64,000 nt of DNA from positions 125,069,493 to 125,133,492 of the forward strand of contig CM050448.1 of the NCBI GenBank assembly GCA_027563935.2. Direction: 5' to 3'. Source of the DNA: Costus lasius. Lineage: Eukaryota > Streptophyta > Magnoliopsida > Zingiberales > Costaceae. Under the pieces are notes generated by a model that was given only the letters and a program-made list of their open reading frames with translations, was not told where the DNA came from and did not search any database. Shown here one piece after another: positions 1 to 12,159 of this stretch. Each line of letters opens with the position of its first letter. The first letter of the stretch is position 1. The position numbers and the translations under genes were made by a program.

Positions 1-1792
1 TCTTCTTAGTTCTCTTACCCCCACCGAGTAACGGCTACTTGTCTGACATGGTGGTACACTGGCACGTGGCCTTCCATCGAACCTTCATATTGCACTATAA
101 TTTTTTTTTTTCTTTTAATTTCACGGTGAGCTCCCTGAAGGAAGGGAGGCGATTTTGATTTTATGTAATCCAATTAATACAATAATATTATTTAAAAATT
201 TTATTTGCTGATTAAAACATTTGCAGTCTTTGTTACAAGATATCTATCAGTTATAAATTACTATAATAAAAGACATTTATGTAATATTAATTCAAAGCAT
301 GAGCATTATAATCCAAGTTATGGTGAGAGTTTTTCTTTACCTGTACGTCTTTTCTCATGGTCTTTGATCAGGTAGCATTACTATAGTCAGCATTGTAACT
401 TCAAAGGTACTTCTTGCAATTGAAGAAGTTGATCTTAAATTACGGGGGTTTTGATCGTTTGGCTTATTGAGACTTCCTTGAACGAATGGTCTTTGCATGC
501 TTTTTCTAAGTTCCAAGTGCATAGTTTCTTGGCATCTTTTGAGAGTCTTCTTGAGTGTGAAAGCTCTTTGACACTACCTAAGCACTTGGTTTGCCCATGC
601 CTTTTTTTTTTTTTTTTTGTAGAAAGACATTCATGATTCATGCCCTCTTAGTTTGTTAGGAGAGTTTAACTTTCCCTTAATAAGCTAATTTTATACATTT
701 TATTTTAAGGTTGAGTGTATACATTAATGAATCCCAATTCCCAACAGCCTCTCCCACATCAGTTGATATCGAATAAGTATTATTAATTTTTAAATTTATA
801 AAATAAATATTTTCATATAATGAGCTTTTGTCTTTCAATTCTACAGATACTCAATATAAAATCTCTCACAATTAAGAAAATAATTTTCACAACATAAGTT
901 TTCGTTAAAAAAAATTGCAAGAGAAGTTTATTTTATTACTATAATAATATATTTTTAAAATATAAAAATTAACTTAAATAATAAAATTAATATTCTTTTA
1001 AAAATATGAATAATATTTTATATTTGTACTAATTATATAGTTAAAATCGACTACAAGGCTAACCCAAGTAGCCTCAAAATTGTTAGGGTTAAGTTTTTGT
1101 TAATCTAACTCTCCAACTCAGGTTACCTAACCTCTAGGTGGTTGAATAAATTAAAAGAAAATGTTGTTATAACCCGCGTCAAACTAATTTATTAAGTTGA
1201 TGAACCTAAATGATAAATGATTCAATTTAAAATACTTAAACACGTATTAGTGATAGTAAACTCACTGAAGTATTATATATCATAACATGATTTTGTCCAC
1301 TTCTCATGTGAGATATCACAAATGCACAAGAAATACTTGAAGGGTGAGTTTTTTTACTTTATAGGCCATATAATGCATATATAGTACTTAATTTGATCTA
1401 GCCTTCTTCTTTTAAGAAGAAAGAAAGGGCCATGATGATACCATATGACATTCTTTAGTGGATCTTTATTAAAACATAATTCCTTTAAACACATTCTAAC
1501 AAATTTTATGTACCTATAATTTGATCAACTAGACGAAACAACTTACCTCACCCTTCAAATTTGGGAAAAATGTGAAGTATTGGTTTTAATGGTGTTGGCC
1601 CGCACAGAACATTTATTCTCAATTTTGTGTCCGAGTGTTCGTTGAATAATTGAGCCAAAATTGTAGGCCTGATCTCAATTCCTAGACCAACGAGACCTGA
1701 TTTCCAATGCTGGGCTTTTGACTTCCATGAAGGTCATGGTCATCTCCCCCTCCTCATTGTAGATCTTTCCCGTTGAAATCTCCAACTGCACT

Positions 1793-1996
1793 ATAATCAT
1801 CAACAACATCAACACAATGATCATTATCATTATCAATAATATCATCTTTATCATCAACACCATTGTTGTAATCGTTGTCATCGGCACCATGATCATTTCC
1901 ACCATCATCAATACCATGATCATTATCATCATCAACAATACCATCTTCATTATGAACATAATCATTATCATCATCAACATTATTATTGTTTTCACA
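1793..1996. repeat. ATC/ATT-rich trinucleotide tract
   Basis: Degenerate (ATC)n/(AAC)n repeats such as 'catcatcaacaac' and 'atcattatcatc'. They give Ile/Asn/Met-rich open frames on both strands that are not genes. The paralogous tract lies at 38634-38848. Confidence 0.85.
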
Positions 1997-2829
1997 CCCT
2001 GACAGGTACCGAGCCCCGACCGGTAGCCCACCTATGGCACATGACAATTGGGTCTGCTAATCTAGCCCAACTCATCAACTAATAACATGAAATCAACAGT
2101 AAAAATCTCAACGTACATACATATATCAACATGCATCAACACTAACCGGTCAATACATCAGCCATATGGCCAAAACTTCAACATATAATATCACTAGCTA
2201 GAACAATATACAAAAATATAAATACAACTATTATTGGGAAGTCATCTACAACTATCTATCTATGATCGATCTACCCGCGACGGACCCGCACCAGGACCTG
2301 AAATAAAATCACAAAGACAGAGGTTGTTAACCAGAAGGGTTAAATAGAGATTAAGTACATGGTGCATAAATACTAAGGAAAAAATTGTGTTATATATACA
2401 ACGCAACCTATCATGATGCTGCACCAAACATATACTTTGTTAAAATTATGCAACAATATTATATATACAACACACAAATACAAACACAGAGTTGAGGCCA
2501 ATCCATCCTATTGAACACGCACTCATATCTGAGTGGCCCCCAGTGTCAACTCCACACTCTAGGACAACTGTTCATCAGTAGCCCGCTAGAACTGCACCCA
2601 ATACCCTATCATACCTGTATCATAATAGCACACTATATGATGATAACAACATAGTCTATGAGGTCATCCTCCATAGCACTATATATTTGGCCCCAAAACA
2701 AGGCTGACTGGCTCTCCACCACTATCAATACCAACCCCAAATTATCAATAGATTGTGCTAGAGAGCACACATACCATGTGAACAATGGTAAAATCCTAGT
2801 AATTCGGGATAAGAATATATTATGTAGGA

Positions 2830-2851
2830 ATATATATATATATATATATAA
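2830..2851. repeat. TA microsatellite
   Basis: About 11 TA dinucleotides. The paralogous locus at 39638-39737 has expanded to a compound CA/TA tract of about 100 bp. Confidence 0.9.
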
Positions 2852-4003
2852 CCATGTAACAATGAAATAACAATTCAATGGAAAGAGAGCAATAGAGAAA
2901 ATCAGTAAGACATCTCTAACCAAGCAGTAACACCAAACCATAGGATGCCTTCTAATTAAGCAGTAGACACCTTGATCAAAGTACAGGAAAAGATCCCTAC
3001 CTGACCACTGTAGGTCTAACTTATCGTGATATCGTGTCTAAGCGAATCCGTTCTTCCAAGTATATAGTCCTCACAATGGAATAAAATACATGTGTATTAA
3101 TCTTCCTGTTTAATTCATTTTATTTTCTATATATTTATTTATTTAAATTTTATTATTTTCTTTTTCATGATTTACTTTCATGGTTAATTATTGATGTTTA
3201 TACCATCTAATTCTCTATCATTTATCAGCAGTTATTATTGTATTTTAAGCATGTATTCGTGTAAGATTGTAAACATGTATGATTTATTACTTAATTAACG
3301 TACATAGTAGAACATGTACTAACCTCATCCACATCATGTGTGGACACACCAATTGTCGAGGTCGAACGGACATCACTAGAAAGTTCACCTAAATAGTACT
3401 TTGTCTTCTACACTGGCAACTGCTTTCAAAACAAAAATCTGTTGTGCCATGGAACTCACCGGAGCAACAAGAGGCCGCGTCAATGGACTCCGCCGGAAAC
3501 CCACTAGAATCTATCGGAACCACCTCATAACTAGTCAAAATAAATAGCAACCAGCTAGGACTTCGTCGCCAACCTCACCGAAACTCAACGGCGAGAGCCA
3601 GAGATGCTAGGGAAGAGAACTGATCCAGAAGTTAGGGTTTCAACACTCTTTTCATCTGGCTGTGTCATGTCAGCCAGAGAAACGAAAGAATAGGGAGGAG
3701 CTAACCGACGTCTATAGGAGCTTATCACCAAAGCATGTCGTTGAAGCTAGTGGTTGCCATCAATGTCAGCTCGCCGGACAAGTGAGGGAAAGGCAAGAGA
3801 TGCAGTGGCAGGAGAGAGGCCGGTGAGGGGACGCAAATGGAGAGAGAGATACATGAGGGAGAGAATCATATGAAGGAGAAATGGGGAGAGAGAGAAAGGG
3901 GTTGGGATGGGATGAGACAAAGCTGGCTTGTCCCATCAATCCATTCAAATAATTTTTTATTCTTTTTATTTTAGTTACGAATGCAACAGTTATTGCTAAT
4001 ATG

Positions 4004-4541
4004 TAGGGATGACAAGAAAGTTTATCCCGGACTCCATCCGACTTGACCCGAAGTCAACGGGAAAAATCCTAGTTGACTGGGTCTTGGGCCGGGTTTAGGA
4101 AAAACCCGACAGGATAAAGTCAGGTCAGAGTCAGGAATGGGAATTCAGGTACCTGCTCTGAACCCAACTCCGAACCCGCCCTAATTATTAAAATGACAAA
4201 TTTAACCCTTTTAAATTATAACTTACTTACTAAATTTATAATAGTTTGATCATTTGTTAATTATTTTTATTATTATTTATGTAAAAATGATTGTGTAGCT
4301 TATGTAAAATAGTTTTTATTTATATATTACGAATATGCAATGAAAATTAATTTTAAAATATTATTTATAATATATACTTATTTTTTAGACTAGTTAGGGT
4401 CGGATTTTTCATGGGATCGGGTGTGGGGTTAGGTTTTCGAAACTCATCGGATTCGGATTTGAGGTCGGAGATTGGTTTGGAGAAGTTAGAGCCAGGTCAG
4501 GATGGCAAAACCCGACCCGACTCACCCCGTTGCCATCCCTA
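4004..4541. mobile_element. hAT-type MITE (538 bp)
   Basis: The ends are imperfect terminal inverted repeats, TAGGGATGACAA on the left and TTGCCATCCCTA on the right. Their outer form TAGGGATGRCAA is common among plant hAT-derived MITEs. The flanking octamers CTAATATG (3996-4003) and CTACTATA (4542-4549) match at 6 of 8 positions, as expected for an aged 8-bp target-site duplication. The paralogous block at about 40.82 kb reads 'gttgctaccgtgatcatt' with no insertion, which gives an empty site. No transposase frame is present. Confidence 0.8.
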
Positions 4542-4644
4542 CTACTATAATCATTATTACTATCATTAACACCATGATCGTTATCATTATCAATATCATG
4601 TAGTCGTTAACATCAACATCATCGTCATCATCTTCGTCGTCTTC

Positions 4645-5016
4645 AACAACATCATCCCCATTCATTGGTGGGATGGGAATAAACGACAACACGTTAACAA
4701 CAACCCATGAACAATCTAGGCCCAGAGGTTTGGGCCCCTAACCCAAGGTTTACAAATCTGAATCCCGTTCCGTTTCATGGGTCATCATGCCCCGGAAATA
4801 TTCCGTCTGCAGCGGGATTCGACCCCTGGACATGATCCTCACGGGTCATGACCCTTTAACCATCATGACCCATGAACCGGAACGGGATTCGAGTTTGTAA
4901 ACCTTGGGTTGGAGCCCAAACCTTTGGGCCTAGCTTGTTACGGGTTGTGACCTAACAACAACATCATCATCGTAAACAACATCATCCCCATTCATTGGTG
5001 GGATGGGAATAAACGA
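4645..5016. repeat. 42-bp direct repeat flanking a foldback element
   Basis: The sequence running from 'aacaacatcatcccc' to 'gggaataaacga' occurs at about 4645-4686 and again at about 4975-5016, on both sides of the foldback insertion. The paralogous block near 40.91-40.96 kb has it only once. Confidence 0.75.
4693..4956. mobile_element. Foldback MITE with long inverted arms (about 264 bp)
   Basis: Two arms of about 90 bp are inverted copies of each other. The left arm contains 'aggtttgggcccctaaccc' and 'aatcccgttccg'; the right arm contains 'cggaacgggatt' and 'cccaaacctttgggcc'. The element is missing from the paralogous block. It has no coding capacity. The superfamily is uncertain because no clean target-site duplication is visible. 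Confidence 0.7.
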
Positions 5017-5021
5017 TGTGT

Positions 5022-5140
5022 TGGTTAGCTTGAAGACAAGAAATGCTTCATAGGTTGTGTTGCGCGTGAGAATGTTGCTCTGGATCGTGCCATGAATATC
5101 CAACCAGCGTACAATGATCAGCACAGCAGCCTCTGAAAAC
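5022..5140 (-). pseudogene. PP2-like lectin gene fragment (exon 3 only)
   Basis: The minus-strand frame includes RFSEAA, then a DIHGTIQ-like segment and NTTYEAFLVFKLT, which is the central part of the plant phloem protein 2 (PP2) domain. It aligns with exon 3 of the fuller copy at 40978-41712. The 3' splice site 'cgtctcag' next to 5140 is kept. Exons 1 and 2 are missing because the sequence between about 5195 and 5220 jumps over what is 41250-41840 in the other copy. The C-terminal end runs into the ATC-rich tract. This is a relic with no likely product. Confidence 0.7.
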
Positions 5141-5339
5141 CTGAGACGTATATGAATTGAGCAAAATTGGTCAACTATCACTATGCTAACTTTGGTTGTG
5201 TCTGCAAAATTACGAGGGTGAAGTGAGGGATATGATGTGCGCGATGCAGTCTTTACTCTTTAGGAAGGAAGCTGCTCGATGCCGAACTCTTCCATTTGAT
5301 GTTGATCCGTTTCCAATCAAAATGTCAATTGTCACGCAC

Positions 5340-6600
5340 TTAATCTATTGTTGATGTGGTGAGGATGCATTGATGTTGATGAGGTGGCTACTTTCTTGAT
5401 GATGTGGCACAAAGGTGGCAAGATGTCTTGGGAAAATAAAATGGCTTGTATAGTTACATATACAATTCATCCTAGTCTAAATTGCAATCTATTACACGAT
5501 ACTATAACATTAAAATTAATTTTAAGAAAATAAAATTATAAGGTATCTTAACTACAATGCAAGCTAATTATGCTTATAAGTCAAAATGCTTTTGACAAGG
5601 TAGCTGGTTGATAATATTTTGACCAAAATCCAAGTCAAAGAATGCTAGAATTAATAAGAGAACAAAATAATAATATAACTAGGCAACAACAAATTATCAT
5701 ACATACTTACTTTGCACATGCAATTGAAAGGGGCACTGAATTAGAGCTCATCTAAATTTCACCTGCAAAACAAACAATGAAGTAGTCTTTTTAGAAAATA
5801 AAATAAAATAGATACTCTACTACTTGAGATGTTGATCTCTTCAAGTTAGAACTTACAATGATACAGAGAAATTTACACACTGTTCTGATCTCTTCCGATG
5901 CAGCTTTGGTACAAACACAAAAATAGAGAGACCATTGGAAATCCAACATTTGGTACAAACATAAAACCAGATTTTATAACAGTTGAATGTTTAAATCCCA
6001 TCTCAAAACACAAGTTCAGATTTGGATTTGCAAATGCCGCAAAGCTTCCAACAAATCCAACAATCGTTTTCCAGGAAATCTCAAAACCATACAGATGGTC
6101 CAAATTCAGTTCTGTATACAAAAATAAGAGAGAGAGAAGGGGAGATCTAATCAAAAACTTTTCCACATCCACCAAGAAAGCCACTAGATGTCAAGTTGAA
6201 TACTCATTATTGGCCGAAACAAAACACTAGATATAAACTGCCAGGAACAGTGAATCAACGAAACTGAGAAATTGATAAAATCAAATAAACTACAGAATAC
6301 TAGGGAATCAACTTGCCTTCACCACTTGTGTCTGGAGACCGAGATACAGAAAAGCGATGTTGGAAATGAGAGCTTCACGACCTGGGATCCCAAGGCCACG
6401 ATACAGATGAACTGATGAAGGGAAAGGAAGCGGCCAGGGCAAGCTTATTGATTTTCTTTCTTCTCCGAGAACTAGGGCTGCACTTGTCTGTTTCCCATTT
6501 TTAATCCAACTCAAATACTGCCGATGGGACCACGCTGACCGATGGTTTTTTGACAAGCTGGATTTTGTCATTCTATTGCAATCCCGTGAGCATCATACAA
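5340..6600. repeat. Conserved 3' flank of the NLR units, copy 1
   Basis: This is closely similar to 23100-24624 and 41967-43570. It contains a weakly conserved open frame on each strand (minus 5873-6184, plus 5898-6230), but neither strand has a recognised domain. Because it always lies just 3' of an NLR, it is most simply NLR 3' UTR or downstream DNA. I see no independent gene here. Confidence 0.7.
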
Positions 6601-7242
6601 GCTGGGGACAACGGCTTAGTTTTTTTCTACTCTCCAGGCTAAGCTAGCCTTGGACAATAATTTGAACTTCCCGTCCTTTGGGCTTCTTTGAGATGTGTGA
6701 TATTCTTTTGCAACCTATTATATAAATCTTCTTTAATTTTGGCATTTCTTGTCACCAGTCAGGCAAAGATCGTAACCGGCTACATCTGATAATTGATAAT
6801 GTTTCAAGCCTATTACAATGCCTAATGTCTTCTGGCAATTGTCTGAGCTCGTGACATCGAACTATTTCCAACTCAAAAATATAGCTAATATGATACTGAA
6901 AACATGTAGAGTCTCGACTAAAGAACTAACTTTGCAACCATATAGTCACTTTATATATCTTGGTGAATTCCGATAATTTTGTTAGTTTAGGGCAATGAAT
7001 TATTGTCAATTCTTGAATAGTATTGCATCTTAAATTCTTCCACAAGAATAGACATCTCAGATAAAGTGAGTCTTTTTAAAATAAAATTAGTGTGCTCGTT
7101 ATCAGGTATGCTGTTGCCCGTAAAAGCTAGTGAATCCATGCCACTTATCTCAAGATAAGCAAAACGACAAGGAAGAAAACTTATAAATGATATATTGTCA
7201 CATCTTTTGAGATTGATTAGTCTTATCACAAAAAAATAATAT

Positions 7243-8773
7243 TGCATTTATATAGTATTTTTGCCTATGTTTTAGATCATATTTTGAGCTTATTTGCGTG
7301 ATTTTGTGTTACTTTTAATGTTTTTATCTTACTTTGCACAGAATCTTCACTTTTCTTGGTTTTATTGAAAATATAGGTAAAATGGCCCAAAAAAGATGGA
7401 TTTTTGGAGATTTGAAGCCATATCACGATTCCCGAGAAGATCACGAGCTTACACGTCAAATTTGGAGCAAAAACGGTGAAGAACGTAACTTTCACGGCCT
7501 TGGCCGTAATTATGGATAGGCCGTAATTCTGAGTTCGAGCAGAAGGCGAAAAGTGGCTAAGTTAAAAAACTCACACAAACTTTCACGGGTGAGGCCGTGA
7601 ATCCATCACGGGCCGTGAATCCATCACGGGCCGTGAATCCATCACGGGCCGTGAATCCATCACGGGCCGTGAATATTTCTGTGACTTAAGTGTTGTACAC
7701 ATAGAGGCTTTTACGGCCGTGGTCGTGAACGTGTTACGGACCGTGAAAACGTCCGCCCCTTCGTGTTTCTCACTCAATTCGACTCCAAACTGAACCAAAA
7801 TTGAACCAAACTCTCCAGAAATTTTCCTAGACCGGTTCTATACTGATTAGACTATAAAAGGAAGGGTTTTGGTAGGGTTTCGGGGGCTTCAAGGCACGAA
7901 AACAGACGGCTGTAGCGGCAGCGGCGGAAATCAATTTTAGGGCAAAATTCCGGCGAGAGATCACGCAAAGGAGGGGATTTGACGCTTCATCTTCATCACC
8001 AGATCAAGGGGAAGAGTTATAATTACCTTTCTAGTGTCTCTTTGCACTACTTTTGAGAGATTACATGTTGAATTCATCGATGAACATGCTGTTTACTTTG
8101 AATATAAACGTGTAAACCATATTTTTGGGATTTAGGGATTAGCCTGTTGACAATTTATGGATTGAATATATTGTTTCAAATCTTTTACATGAATTTTATA
8201 GATTTTATTTGATTAGAATTGTACGTATCCCGCTTTAATTCTCTGCCCAAGTTTTATTGCGTTTGAGACATCGCGAGAAGAACCGGGAGGTGAATCGCAA
8301 CGTCGGATCTATTCTTGTCAAACCTACGAATCCAATCACAGGAGTAGTTTGGATTCGTTTGAATGATTTACATGGTTTTTCATAGAACTTAAAGGGTCTA
8401 ACTATGTTAACTATCATGAGAGTAGGGAGTTAGCATAGTTAGATACCGGATTACGCTTCGGGAGGAGGTAATCTGTACCTTAGGAAAATCCTTTTCAAAA
8501 CTATATTTTTCTATTCAAGGTTCTATTTTTATTAATTTTATATTTGTCAATGCGGTGAAACCCTGAATCCTGAATTTATCCAAATTGATTTTTGCCAAAA
8601 CACTATATCTGTTTCTTTTTATCGTACTTAGAAGTTCTCAAAAACAAAAATCACGATTTGATTCATCTAGATATAGATCAATCGTGTAATCGGTACTTGA
8701 CCGCCAGATCCTCGTTGGGAACGATAATCTTTTTATTACTTCGATAAATCCGTGCACTTGCGGATACCTATCA
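7243..8773 (+). repeat. Left LTR of the Tat/Athila-type element
   Basis: Aligns with 12160-13566 from TGCATTTATATAG onward. It ends with GTGCACTTGCGG and CCTATCA, followed by a 6-base spacer and the tRNA-Asp primer site. A 'ctataaaagg' TATA-like site is near 7853. It carries a four-unit 18-bp repeat that the right LTR lacks. Confidence 0.88.
7593..7673. repeat. 18-bp tandem repeat (4.5 units) in the left LTR
   Basis: The unit GGCCGTGAATCCATCACG is repeated four times exactly, then a partial unit follows. Each unit carries CCGTGA and its inverted partner TCACGG. The right LTR has a single diverged unit near 12506-12535, so the expansion happened after insertion or during a replication cycle. 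Confidence 0.93.
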
Positions 8774-8779
8774 AGTTTT

Positions 8780-8797
8780 TGGCGCCGTTGCTGGGGA
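8780..8797 (+). promoter_or_regulatory. Primer-binding site, tRNA-Asp type
   Basis: TGGCGCCGTTGCTGGGGA. Plant tRNA-Asp (GUC) ends in ...CCCCGGCAACGGCGCCA, so this pairs with one mismatch. It lies 6 bases inside the LTR end CCTATCA. Confidence 0.85.
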
Positions 8798-9093
8798 TCA
8801 GGTCAGTCAATATTGATTAATTCGTGAGATTTATATACTAGATATTTTTTTTATTATTTATTTGTTTTTGTTTTTATTTTTATTTTTATTTTATTTGTTT
8901 TATTTATTTTTGTTTTCATTTTGTTTATTTTTATTTATTTTTCACATTTTTTTATATGGGTAGTTTTATTTTTTCTGTTTTTGGATTAACACGTTGTATG
9001 TGGAGGAGAACTGAAAAATCACTTGTCTACATATTTTGCATTTTCTGTTCTACACTATATATTTTTGAATTTTAGTGCATAAATTACAGAATA

Positions 9094-10533
9094 ATGTTTA
9101 ACCAATGTCAATGGTCAGGTCAGACGTATGTGCCACCGAAGGAGGCAAGAGAATATGGTACGGATTCATTACAATCACTTTTAGCAAGGGTAAATTCTTT
9201 TTCTCAACACACTGAATATTTAAGAATGCAATGTTATGAGTCGAATTCTATTACTTGTAAAATTTGTGGATATTATGGGCATACTTTTACTGAATGTCAA
9301 TTAGGGATTCCTCCATGCCTTAACTCATGCCCTATTACCTATAACCCAAGTTGGGAAAACCAGAAAGATTATCTTTACCAGAATGACTCAGCTTCTATTC
9401 CACAATCAGACTTTAGTGAACCTGAAGAATCCAACTTAGTAGTCTTGCTTGAAAAATATACAACTGCTTTGGAAAAACAAAATGAGTTGGAACAAAATAT
9501 ACAACTGCAAAAAGCCATGCTTGAAAAGACTCTAGCTTCTATGGAAAAACAAAATGAGGAAATTCATAGTATGTTTTTTGGCACTGATAAAAATGATATA
9601 GAGGATGGAATCCAGGATAAATCTGAGAATTTTGTAGAGTTGGAACAATCATTAGTCATGACTCCTGATTATGATTTACCTTCTTCAAATTTTGATGATT
9701 TTGAAAATTTTGATGATTGTGATTTACCTTCCTCTGCACTTTACTAGCCATCTAGTCCCCTCTCACATACTGAAGTGTCTTGTAACACAAATACTTGGGT
9801 CATGTTTGAAGAGAAATTCAAATTTTTGGAGTCTTGTGAAAAGAAGGATGAAGAATTTATGGATCCTCAAGTAAGAAATAGCGAAAGTGATGGGGATGAA
9901 TTTGATAGTGTTAGGATGGAATACCTCCCTTCATTTTCTTATTACACTGCCACCACTGAAGAGAAAGAAATTGAGGAAAAAGATGAGGAAGAGGATCTTA
10001 TGCATATTGTACCACCACTACCATGTGAGCCATTAATTCCGTTTCTTTAGAAAAATCCATTAGAAATTTGCATGACAGATGATGAAGGAGATGATTTTAA
10101 TGATAAAGCTGATGAGGTGATTGAAATATTTTTTGAATCAAATTCAAGCACAGGTGGTACTGAAGAGATGATAGCGCATGAGATTCTTGATCACATTGGC
10201 ATTGAGGTAACTGAAAAACCAAAAATAAAATTTGAAAGCTTCTTGATAAATCCAGGGTATGAATTCTTTGATTTTAATTCTAATCTTCTTCCAGTTACTA
10301 ATGTAAATCTTAAGGAAGAATGCATGATTTTACTCTTGGATAAATACAGAAAAATTATTGATTATTCTTTGCATAATTTTAACTCTTATTTTTCTATGCA
10401 TGTACTAGTCACTGCAACATGGATCCACCTGCTTAACTGGATGTATACTTTGGTGGACACACTCTTGAGGAGAAGGAAAAGTAGAAGATTATATGCTCTC
10501 TACTATGGCATAGACTCACCAACTCCACCATGA
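9094..10533 (+). pseudogene. Gag-like ORF of the Tat-type element, two in-frame TAG codons
   Basis: One continuous reading frame of about 480 codons is interrupted only by TAG at 9745-9747 and TAG at 10048-10050. The first 217 residues carry a CCHC zinc knuckle (CKICGYYGHTFTEC, CX2CX4HX4C) near residues 56-69. A heptad-like Glu/Gln/Leu-rich stretch, probably coiled coil, follows near residues 120-165, and then acidic sequence. The last part ends in a basic stretch (RRRKSRR). Zinc knuckle plus coiled coil fits a retrotransposon Gag that packages element RNA. No pol frame follows. Both stops are amber and no frameshift separates the three segments, so decay is recent or there is stop-codon readthrough. 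Decay is the simpler reading. Confidence 0.7.
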
Positions 10534-12159
10534 CATGAAGCTATGGTCAAGCTAATGACCTTAAAAAAGCGCTTTTTGGGAGGCAACCCAAATTTCTGAC
10601 TTTTGTGATTCTTAGTTTTAGTTTTTGATTTGTTTTAGATTTTTAGGAAATTTTTGCAGCATGTATTGATGAATTTTTATTGATAGAAAATCTTTTAATA
10701 AGTTGTTTTATATGTAGGAATTTTTGAAAAAATTTTACATGGAGAAAAGATGATCAACGAGACTATCACGGGTGCAGCCGTGATTCATATACCAACTGTT
10801 ATTCTTGCGGCAATTTCTTTGTGAGTATGGTTAATATGATTTTAATAGTGAAACATGACGGTGTTTGATGTTTGAAACTTATTTACCATGATAAATGTGA
10901 TTATCTTTGATGTGATATAGTTTCCAGATTTTTCTGAGTCATGTTTTCATCTTTTGATATAACTCCACAGGATTTCGCTCATATTTTAAGGGGAACTCTT
11001 GCAAAATTTTTCTGAAATCTATCATTCATTGATTTTTTATGTTTATGTATATGCAACAACTTAAGTCTAGGGTGTCCTTCATATATTTCTTTCTCTTCAA
11101 AGCTTTATAAATATGTATTTTGAATGTTTATGGTTGTTAAGGATGATCAAATTTGTTTTACCCTTGATTTTGGACTTAAGAAACATTTTGAGTGATTGAT
11201 TTGATAACTTAGGGAATTTTTAAAATTTCATGTAGACTTAAATTGTTGAGTAAATTCAATTCTGGTATTGATAAAATACATATGTGAATTGTTATATGTT
11301 CAAACGACACGTGCATAGTGTCTTTATACTTGAAGTTTAATTTATCTATTTTTTTGCTTGATGGAAATTTTTATGAATAGAAATTTGGTGATTTATCTTT
11401 TTAAATTGAGATTTGCTCCAACTCCTCTAGTTGAAAAATCTTAAGTCATGAGTTATATTATACCATCGTTTGGTATACTTTAAATCTATTGCGATCAAGT
11501 ATTGATAACGATTTAAGTACCATGCCACTAACCGGCTTTCTCCATAAATTAAAAAAAAGAGAGAAAAAAGAAAAGACTCCTCTACTTGGCACTATTAAAT
11601 TTGACAGTGGTACCTAAGACATGAGTTGAAGTCTAATAATAATAAAAAAAAAAGAGGATGAAAATGGAGAAAAAGAGAAAGCTGTTGGCCATGTGGACAA
11701 CTCCGTTGACTTTCATGATTGAGACAATGAGTTAAATTATACTACTTTGTAGTATACTTTAAACATGTTATGATGCTAACAGTAAATAGCATATAACAGT
11801 TTAAATACCAAATTGTTTCAAAAAATCTCTTATCTTTAACATCACCAAATTCTTGCAATAAATTTTTGCCTATTGAGTAAGATAGATTTATTAAGTTGAA
11901 AGTATGTGATACTTAGTGTGTGTTGAATGGATGTTATGACATGAATTGTGAATTTTATCTTTCTTGGATTGTAACCTCTTGGAATTTATCTCTATGATGA
12001 TTTTTCTTGGATTACTTGAGTTTGAAGCATTGATTGCTTAATTTGTGGACTAAGGATATTATTAGGAGCAAAAACAAATGAGTGTTCCTTATCCTTACAT
12101 TCTTTATACATATTAAGGTATTGCTTAAGGACAAGCAAAATTCTAAGTCTAGGGTATTT
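10534..12159 (+). other. Non-coding 3' internal region of the Tat-type element
   Basis: AT-rich, with no coding frame. It begins with 'aaaaagcgctttttgggagg', the conserved block seen after gag in Athila/Tat elements. It ends at a weak polypurine stretch ('ctaagtctagggtat') before the right LTR at 12160. Confidence 0.7.

Larger units (their letters stand above)
120..5340 (+). repeat. Segmental duplication block A, copy 1
   Basis: This stretch matches about 36490-41945 in the same orientation over most of its length. Shared landmarks include the start near 'gattttatgtaatccaattaatac', the ATC-rich tract, a TA microsatellite, a G/A-rich stretch near 3.8-3.9 kb and a PP2 gene fragment. It holds no long credible reading frame. 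Copy 1 differs from copy 2 by a hAT-type MITE at 4004-4541, a foldback insertion at 4693-4956 and loss of PP2 exons 1-2. Positions 1-1790 and 1997-3995 are AT-rich non-coding DNA in which nothing else is recognised. Confidence 0.8.

Noticed and set aside
1675..2047. Open frames rich in Met/Ile/Asn or Asp on both strands
   Set aside because: They are translations of the ATC/ATT trinucleotide tract; the same holds at 38541-38883 and 40654-40905.
5873..6230. Gene candidates in the NLR 3' flank, both strands
   Set aside because: Partly open in the paralogous flanks but with shifting ends, no domain, and always next to the NLR stop; better explained as downstream non-coding DNA.
7583..7798. Protein with 5-6-residue repeats, or a CRISPR-like array
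   Set aside because: The 18-bp units are directly adjacent without spacers, lie in an LTR of a plant element and are absent from its other LTR.
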